Of a DNA stretch of 49,617 bases, positions 45,938-49,617 are shown piece by piece (the stretch's first letter is position 1; each line of letters opens with the position of its first letter). The translations under genes were made by a program, and so were the position numbers. This stretch comes from Tritrichomonas musculus (lineage: Eukaryota > Parabasalia > Tritrichomonadida > Tritrichomonadidae): the NCBI GenBank assembly GCA_039105265.1, contig JAPFFF010000114.1, forward strand, positions 1 to 49,617, given 5' to 3'. The notes below the pieces were generated by a model. It worked only from the letters and a program-made list of their open reading frames with translations, was not told where the DNA came from and did no database searches.

Positions 45938-46425
45938 ACTACAACTGCAGTTGAATCATCAGATTCAACGACAACTGCAGTTGAATCATCAGATGCAACG
46001 AGAACTGCAGTTGAATCATCAGATTCAACGAGAACTGCAGTTGAATCATCAGATTCAACGAGAACTACAGTTGAATCATCAGATGCAACGACAACTGCAG
46101 TTGAATCATCAGATTCAACGAGAACTGCAGTTGAATCATCAGATGCAACGAGAACTGCAGTTGAATCATCAGATGCAACGAGAACTGCAGTTGAATCATC
46201 AGATGCAACGAGAACTGCAGTTGAATCATCAGATGCAACGAGAACTGTAGTTTAATAATAAGATTCAAAAAGAACTGCAGTTTAATCATAAGATTCAACG
46301 AGAACTGCAGTTTAATAATAAGATGAAACAAGAACTGCAGTTGAATCATCAGATTCAACGAGAACTGCAGTTGAATCATCAGATGCAACGACAACTGCAG
46401 TTGAATCATCAGATTCAACGAAGTA
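45938..46425 (+). repeat. Right-edge block of 30-bp units in coding register
   Basis: About sixteen units of a distinct subtype: CTGCAGTTGAATCATCAG followed by ATTCAACGAGAA or ATGCAACGAGAA. CAACGAGAACTG replaces the AAACTACAACTG of the main array. Every unit is 30 bp, so the frame is kept. One plus-strand frame (open from 45,921 to 46,250) reads as the decapeptide LQLNHQ(I/M)QRE repeated. A minus-strand frame (46,418 to 46,065) is also open, reading LMIQLQ(F/L)SLH-type repeats. Both strands being open is what an even 30-bp unit without stop triplets gives for free, so neither is called as a gene. The units around 46,250-46,340 are the most diverged (AATAATAAG for AATCATCAG). This block may preserve the older form from which the main array expanded. 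Confidence 0.85.
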
Positions 46426-46487
46426 GTATATACGAGTCGGTTTCCGCTGGGGCTGGCACCCCAAGCGTCAACACGAACTCGTCATAA
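46426..46487 (+). other. GC-rich two-stem hairpin at the array edge
   Basis: First non-repeat sequence right of the array. ACGAGT (46,432-46,437) pairs with ACTCGT (46,477-46,482), enclosing CGCTGGGG (46,445-46,452), loop CTGGCA and CCCC-A-AGCG (46,459-46,467), an 8-bp stem with one bulged A. Asymmetric internal-loop strands are CGGTTTC and TCAACACGA. It is much more GC-rich than its surroundings. It does not carry hammerhead core bases, and I could not match it to a known ribozyme or tRNA. An alternative reading is protein: in the register of the decapeptide repeat this stretch is open to a TAA at 46,485, ending ...GTPSVNTNSS. It could be RNA, the end of a coding sequence, or an element-end structure; I cannot decide. 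Confidence 0.45.
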
Positions 46488-46544
46488 AAGAAAAAGAAAA
46501 GAAAAGAAAAAGAAAAGAAAAGAAAAAAGAAAAAAAGAAAAAAA
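46486..46544 (+). repeat. Pure A/G tract, 59 nt
   Basis: Fifty-nine consecutive purines made of AAAAG and AAAAAG steps, with G spacing lengthening toward the right end. It directly follows the hairpin and is followed by TATTCTTGTTCTCACT. It is a simple-sequence tract of the kind that stiffens DNA or excludes nucleosomes; no specific function is supported. Confidence 0.9.
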
Positions 46545-46682
46545 TATTCTTGTTCTCACTACTGCTCCCCATCAATGAAACGGCACAGGTACCCCACCCC
46601 ACAACCGCCCATCTATGAAACGGCACAGGTACCAGCCCCGAGAATCTCGTACCTACTACAACAAAAATTAAAATAAAAGAAG
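46545..46682. other. Junction between array and genes, with 26-bp direct repeats and a hairpin
   Basis: This non-coding 138 bp holds two copies of a 26-bp word beginning CCCATC and continuing ATGAAACGGCACAGGTACC (46,568-46,593 and 46,608-46,633). They differ at one base and are exactly 40 bp apart. The second runs into a hairpin: AGGTA (46,627) pairs with TACCT (46,650) and CGAG-AAT-CTCG forms the tip, with CCAGCCC bulged on the 5' side. The C-rich stretch between and after the copies is unusual in this AT-rich DNA. The segment lies at the 3' end of the neighbouring minus-strand gene, so it is either its 3' region or an element boundary. Confidence 0.6.
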
Positions 46683-47033
46683 TTAGATTTTACTAAGTAG
46701 TTCTTCTATATGAGGTAGTTCAGCATTAGTTTGAACACCTACATCCCAAAGGTCTTCAGTTTGAACACCTATCTCTTTATATTCATAGGGAATAAAATGA
46801 CACTCTGTCACTATAAACATTTCTTCTTCTTCTTCTTCTTGATGTTCCTTATAGTTTTTATACAAGCCCACTCGCTTTTTTTTCTTTGGGAACTTGGTAA
46901 TGTTTCTTTCTTTGTCATCAAGAGGATAATGACGATGTTCATTATTATCAATTCTATCAACAATGATTTTCCCCCACTTGTTCATACGAAAATAAAAATG
47001 AAATGAATCATTTAAAAAGTGAGTAAATGTCAT
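46683..47033 (-). CDS. Small acidic/basic protein with two GVQT (LC8-like) motifs
   Basis: Unrecognised protein. The frame is open to a GTG at 47,042; the first ATG is at 47,033, giving 116 residues. That ATG overlaps the start of the HNH gene on the other strand (AAATGTCATTT palindrome). A second ATG at 46,985 (MNKWGK...) leaves 100 residues and has TCATTT 14 nt upstream, so I favour it as the real start. From the N-terminus it has a region with aromatic residues, a basic patch (FPKKKKRVGLYKNYK), a run of seven glutamates, then a C-terminal tail with EIGVQTED and DVGVQTNA spaced exactly ten residues apart. No membrane segment is visible. The paired GVQT motifs match the form bound by dynein light chain LC8 (TQT or GIQVD type); binding is inferred. 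The same motif occurs twice in the protease protein, which suggests both belong to one element. Confidence 0.7.
   Translation of the reverse strand: MTFTHFLNDSFHFYFRMNKWGKIIVDRIDNNEHRHYPLDDKERNITKFPKKKKRVGLYKNYKEHQEEEEEEMFIVTECHFIPYEYKEIGVQTEDLWDVGVQTNAELPHIEELLSKI
46996..47006 (-). promoter_or_regulatory. Initiator-like TCATTT words before the GVQT gene
   Basis: On the minus strand TCATTTCATTT lies 11-22 nt before the ATG at 46,985. This favours that ATG over the one at 47,033 and gives the divergent HNH gene its own start region. Same consensus and same caution as for the HNH gene. Confidence 0.35.
47008..47013 (+). promoter_or_regulatory. Initiator-like TCATTT before the HNH gene
   Basis: TCATTT, with its A 17 nt before the ATG at 47,027. 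It matches the trichomonad initiator TCA-Y-T/A, which directs start sites a short distance before the start codon. The word is common in AT-rich DNA, so the support is its repeated placement before three genes here. Confidence 0.35.
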
Positions 47034-47362
47034 TTGTGCCACTCAAAGGCTTTACTAACGACTATGAGATACTGAATAGGTACCCCTTTACTATAAGACG
47101 TAAGAGTAATCATTTTATATGCAAAGATGCAAAACATATAAAGGGGTATATACGAGTATGTCTAAATGGCAACTACTACTTGAAACATGTACTTATAGCA
47201 AGACAGTTCATACCTAATGATGACCCACAACATAAAATAGAGGTAGACCATATCAATAGGAATAGGGCTGACTACCATCTAAGCAACTTAAGATGGATAA
47301 CCCCAACTGATAGTAACTATAACAGGGATATGCCCAAAATTATAAATGCGAGGGCAGATTAG
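47027..47362 (+). CDS. HNH homing-type endonuclease
   Basis: Predicted DNA endonuclease of 111 residues. Residues ~7-25 (KGFTNDYEILNRYPFTIRRK) resemble the NUMOD4-like substrate-contact motif that precedes many HNH nucleases. Residues ~40-98 fit the HNH_3 fold: GYIRVCLNGNYYLKHVLIA, then QFIPNDDPQHKIEVDHINRN and DYHLSNLRWITPTDSNYNRD. The candidate metal and catalytic residues are His54 in KHVLIA, the DH of VDHINR, and the N of SNLRW. Start ATG at 47,027 is the only Met before the motifs. TCATTT at 47,008 could be an initiator, giving a leader of ~17 nt. It overlaps the 87-residue gene tail-to-tail by 23 bp. Such proteins are common as free-standing genes in trichomonads, giant viruses and phages. 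Its role here, homing or a borrowed element function, is unknown. Confidence 0.88.
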   Translation: MSFVPLKGFTNDYEILNRYPFTIRRKSNHFICKDAKHIKGYIRVCLNGNYYLKHVLIARQFIPNDDPQHKIEVDHINRNRADYHLSNLRWITPTDSNYNRDMPKIINARAD

Positions 47363-47603
47363 ATATTTGGTACTCTAAGAACTCAAAGGCAAAATGTTCT
47401 ATTTGGTCGATAAATTCCAAATCACCATCTTTCATCATTACACCAAGAAATTCAGGTTCGAAATACTCAGCAGCTAACTCTTTTATCTTATTAATTAAAA
47501 TATTACATACTCCCTCATTAGTCTCACATCTATAATCATAGAGGTATGACACTATTTTATAGAGGATATATATACGCTCTTTTATGGTCATGAAATTAGC
47601 CAT
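47340..47603 (-). CDS. Unrecognised 87-residue protein
   Basis: I do not recognise a family. The sequence is rich in Ile, Leu, Tyr and Glu and looks mainly helical: MANFMTIKERIYILYKIV at the start, then a Cys pair region (YRCETNEGVC), an acidic helix (INKIKELAAEYFEP), and a Phe/Glu-rich end (FIDQIEHFAFEFLEYQ). No signal peptide or transmembrane segment is clear. Start ATG at 47,603 is chosen because TCATTT lies ~21 nt upstream; a second ATG at 47,591 is possible. The gene ends inside the 3' end of the HNH gene and is divergent from the protease gene, with only 67 bp between the starts. That compact packing argues it is a real gene of the element, not chance. Confidence 0.65.
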   Translation of the reverse strand: MANFMTIKERIYILYKIVSYLYDYRCETNEGVCNILINKIKELAAEYFEPEFLGVMMKDGDLEFIDQIEHFAFEFLEYQISNLPSHL

Positions 47604-47670
47604 TTATACAGAAATAAAAAAAAATGAAATAAACAACATCTTCTTCTTCTTTCTTTTATTTGATTTTTAA
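47604..47670. promoter_or_regulatory. 67-bp divergent promoter region
   Basis: Lies between the start codons of the minus-strand 87-residue gene and the plus-strand protease gene. It is almost only A and T on the left (poly-A on the plus strand) and pyrimidine-rich on the right, including (TTC)4. AAATGA at 47,622-47,627 reads TCATTT on the minus strand, ~21 nt before that gene's ATG, matching the trichomonad initiator consensus TCA-Y-T/A. No equivalent word precedes the plus-strand ATG, which follows an in-frame TAA directly. No room exists for longer leaders. Confidence 0.5.
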
Positions 47671-49251
47671 ATGACAAGTGATGTAGGTACACAAACAAAA
47701 CCTAACAATAAAATACAACTATTACAAGGTACTATTAAATTTCGACCTAAACTAGTTGATAGAGATGTTGCAAGATTAACAAGAGGTTTGGGTCAAACTA
47801 TATGGAAGTTCTCTAATAATCAAATAAATCTACAAAAATTATATGAGACATATTTAAATACTAGTATAGCTTTTAAAGACGTACTTGAATTTGCTAATAG
47901 ACTCAAGAGAGAGAGACCAAAAGCAAAATTTTCAGGTTGTGTGTTTGCGATTAAGAAAAATCAAGATGATAAAGATGAACATGGGCATTACATAACAGTA
48001 TTAAAGCCATATCAATATACTCTCCAAGAATCAGATCAAGGTATATTAACAGAGATAAAATTACATTATGATATTATCAACATAAGGATATCTCGAATGA
48101 AGACTGAGGAGGAAAAACAAGCAGCTAGAGAACTGAGAGAGCAGATGAAAGAAAGAACATTGAAAAGTGATAAGAAAGAATATAAAACTAGAGGTATTCA
48201 AACAGATGATATACCAGAATTGGCTCCATTACCCAGACCTCCAACTTTAAATCGAAATGATTATCATCTTAACCTTAGGAAAATCGGTAGGAACCGACCC
48301 ACAAATGTTGAGCCACCAACAAGGGATCAAAATCAAAACAGAATTCAACTTTTACTTCAAAGTAGTACAAATTTAGACGAGGATGATAGACCTAAGAAAA
48401 AATCAAAACAACATAAGAAAAAATCAAAACGACCTCGTTCACCTTCACCTCCACCTCCTCCTCCTTCTCGTTCACCTTCACCTCCACCACCTCCACCACC
48501 TCCTCCTCCTTCATCACCCCCTCCACAGTTTCCATCATCACATACCTCTCGAGGTACTAGTCCTCCTCCAAGAGAACCCCGTATGACACCACAGAAGACA
48601 GGAGAGTTTACAGTAGACCAAAGACGTCATAAAATTCATGATTGGAGGAGTTTAGTCAATGATGAAAATATAGAAGAAGATGTTATTGATGACTACTTGA
48701 AACTTCTATATAACAAAGGAAAGAGATTGAATAAACAACCTGGTCAAAATGAAGCAGAGTTTGATAAAAAGAAAATATTGGTTGTACCTACTGCATTTTA
48801 TACCCTCCTTTCTATGGCATATGAGACTAATGATATGGAAAAAATACATGAACTGATGAAAAGTCCTATCTCAGGTAAACAGTCATTTACACATTTCGAT
48901 AAAGTATTTGTCCCCATTTGCTCAGATGGAGAACATTGGGTTTTATGTATTGTTCGATATCCAAAGAAAATAATCGAATGCTATGACTCTGAGAATAAGT
49001 CAATGGCACCAGAGGTAAAGACACTTAATAAGTGGATCAATATTTCAGGAACAGGTAAGTTAAAAGCAAAATATTATGATGTACCTAGTCAAAGGAATAA
49101 CAAGGATTGTGGAGTGTTTCTAATGGAATCTTGTCGTACCTTTTTGCATGAAGGAAATGGTAAGTTTAAACAACGCAATATACCAGATATTAGAAAGAGA
49201 ATACTTCGAGAACTTCAAAACAATGAATTAGAAACAGGTGTTGTATATTAA
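47671..49251 (+). CDS. Ulp1-like cysteine protease with long novel N-terminus (Polinton/Maverick-type)
   Basis: Protein of 526 residues; the start is fixed by the TAA just upstream. Order: an LC8-like motif DVGTQT at 4-9; a domain of unknown type (~14-160, partly charged-helical at 143-165); a second motif RGIQTDD at 174-180; a basic patch (~241-255, a possible nuclear signal); an SPSP and polyproline linker (~256-300); and a Ulp1/C48-type peptidase at ~320-520. The protease shows a conserved-looking entry (HDWRSLVNDENIEEDVIDDY), His422 in EHWVL, Asp439 in CYDS, Gln474 in VPSQ and Cys480 in KDCGVFL, and it ends with the RNIPDIRKRILREL helix typical of Ulp1. Polinton and virophage-like elements use such proteases for capsid maturation; plain element proteases are nearer 200 residues, so the first ~310 residues are unusual. 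An alternative role is deSUMOylation. An AATAAA-like TAATAAAG overlaps the stop region. Confidence 0.88.
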   Translation: MTSDVGTQTKPNNKIQLLQGTIKFRPKLVDRDVARLTRGLGQTIWKFSNNQINLQKLYETYLNTSIAFKDVLEFANRLKRERPKAKFSGCVFAIKKNQDDKDEHGHYITVLKPYQYTLQESDQGILTEIKLHYDIINIRISRMKTEEEKQAARELREQMKERTLKSDKKEYKTRGIQTDDIPELAPLPRPPTLNRNDYHLNLRKIGRNRPTNVEPPTRDQNQNRIQLLLQSSTNLDEDDRPKKKSKQHKKKSKRPRSPSPPPPPPSRSPSPPPPPPPPPPSSPPPQFPSSHTSRGTSPPPREPRMTPQKTGEFTVDQRRHKIHDWRSLVNDENIEEDVIDDYLKLLYNKGKRLNKQPGQNEAEFDKKKILVVPTAFYTLLSMAYETNDMEKIHELMKSPISGKQSFTHFDKVFVPICSDGEHWVLCIVRYPKKIIECYDSENKSMAPEVKTLNKWINISGTGKLKAKYYDVPSQRNNKDCGVFLMESCRTFLHEGNGKFKQRNIPDIRKRILRELQNNELETGVVY

Positions 49252-49275
49252 TAAAGACTTTTTATTCAACTCGAA

Positions 49276-49617
49276 ATGGAATTACCACCAAGTGTTAACA
49301 CTTTATATCCTAATCGAGATAATATAGTTAATGATGGTAATACACCTCTTCCAATCGAAACAGCCTACTTCCTTGAGGATGCTCAACATGATAAAGCTAA
49401 GTTTAATAGGTATTGGTTTAATTTCCCACCAGAATGGTCAACTGCAAACAAAGGGGAATCTATTGTTGGTGTTCGTTCAGCGCATATCATTAAGAGAAGA
49501 CGCAAATTAGAATTTAATGTGACTATATTTAAAGTTCAAAAATCCTACTTTGTTTTACATGGAGGAAATATAAACGACCCTATTTTAACTCAAGAACTAC
49601 TTGATAAATTCTACCAG
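49276..49617 (+). CDS. Start of a possible structural (capsid-like) protein, cut by window end
   Basis: Open from ATG at 49,276 to the window edge, 114 residues visible. It begins only 24 bp after the protease stop, so the two probably belong to one late-type gene block. The N-terminus is proline-rich and soluble (MELPPSVNTLYPNRDN), followed by NRYWFNFPPEWSTANKG, then alternating hydrophobic stretches (SIVGVRSAHII, RKLEFNVTIFKV, KSYFVLHGG) that look like beta strands. This fits a jelly-roll or penton-like protein, and in Polinton-type elements capsid genes commonly neighbour the protease; that is inference from position and strand pattern, not from a recognised motif. TCAACT lies 8-10 nt before the ATG, a partial match to the initiator seen before other genes here. 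Confidence 0.75.
   Translation, partial: MELPPSVNTLYPNRDNIVNDGNTPLPIETAYFLEDAQHDKAKFNRYWFNFPPEWSTANKGESIVGVRSAHIIKRRRKLEFNVTIFKVQKSYFVLHGGNINDPILTQELLDKFYQ

Larger units (their letters stand above)
46683..49617. mobile_element. Part of a virus-like element, Polinton/Maverick type
   Basis: The five genes form a compact intronless group on both strands with overlaps and gaps of 24-67 bp. They include a Ulp1-like protease next to a possible structural gene, and an HNH nuclease. The family is suggested by the protease and its neighbour. DNA polymerase B, integrase and packaging ATPase, which would confirm it, are not in the window. The visible part looks whole and therefore young. The right end is outside the window. 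The left end is not identified; it could be in the GC-rich junction (46,426-46,682), or the satellite could itself be part of its terminal repeat. Large numbers of Mavericks with C48-type protease genes are known in Trichomonas vaginalis. Confidence 0.6.

Noticed and set aside
46065-46418. Minus-strand open frame over the edge repeats as a gene
   Set aside because: It follows from a 30-bp unit lacking stop triplets in that frame; both strands are open, and there is no non-repeat domain.
1-46425. CRISPR array
   Set aside because: Units are contiguous with no unique spacers between repeats; the variation is shared point variants. It is a minisatellite.
1-46425. Telomeric repeat
   Set aside because: The unit is 30-31 bp, has no G-run strand asymmetry and appears in both orientations; nothing resembles TTAGGG-type repeats.
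46426-46487. Hammerhead or other known self-cleaving ribozyme
   Set aside because: No CTGATGA...GAAA core, and no convincing fit to twister, pistol or HDV-like layouts by eye.
46731-47006. Plus-strand 91-residue open frame
   Set aside because: Lies antisense to the GVQT gene; its poly-Phe run is just the complement of the glutamate run. Shadow frame.
46426-47157. GTATATACGAGT shared by the array edge (46,426) and the HNH gene (47,146)
   Set aside because: A single 12-bp match between AT-rich stretches is close to chance for this length, and no flanking similarity extends it.
48383-48586. Plus-strand 67-residue His/Leu-rich open frame
   Set aside because: Out-of-frame reading of the proline-rich linker of the protease gene; low-complexity shadow.

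Overview
The window is AT-rich eukaryotic DNA in two very unequal parts. Positions 1 to about 46,425 are one enormous minisatellite with a 30/31-bp unit. The last ~3.2 kb is a compact, intronless cluster of five genes. The genes point to a mobile, virus-like element of the Polinton/Maverick type in a protist. The best host guess is a trichomonad parabasalid such as Trichomonas vaginalis. The reasons are the combination of a Ulp1-like (C48) cysteine protease gene, an HNH endonuclease with the 'VDHIN...DYHLSNLRW' signature, gaps of tens of bases, and TCATTT initiator-like words 14-21 nt before three likely start codons. This is inference; no rRNA or host marker gene is present.

Region 1 (1-18,161) is the minisatellite in one orientation, running off the left edge. 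Region 2 (18,162-~18,285) is about 125 bp of non-repeated spacer. Region 3 (~18,286-46,425) is the same minisatellite in the opposite orientation. By hand alignment, region 1 is the reverse complement of 22,124-40,284 (position x pairs with 40,285-x). Rare private variants are mirrored too, so this is a nearly perfect inverted repeat with arms of at least 18.16 kb and a 3.96-kb loop. Inside each arm are long direct duplications with offsets of 5,050 and 6,173 bp. The block at the right edge (~45,940-46,425) has a different unit type, all 30 bp long, that is open in frame and encodes a decapeptide LQLNHQ(I/M)QRE.

Region 4 (46,426-46,682) is a GC-rich junction. It holds a hairpin, a 59-nt pure purine run, two 26-bp direct repeats exactly 40 bp apart and a second hairpin.

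Region 5 (46,683-49,617) holds the genes: a small minus-strand protein with two GVQT motifs; an HNH endonuclease; an unrecognised 87-residue minus-strand protein; a 526-residue protein with a novel N-terminus, a basic and proline-rich linker and a C-terminal Ulp1-type protease; and the start of another protein, possibly structural, cut by the window end. Four G-[TIV]-Q-T motifs, resembling the binding motif of dynein light chain LC8, occur in two of these proteins. The visible genes look whole, so the element copy looks young. Its left end lies between the array and the first gene, or inside the array; its right end is outside the window.
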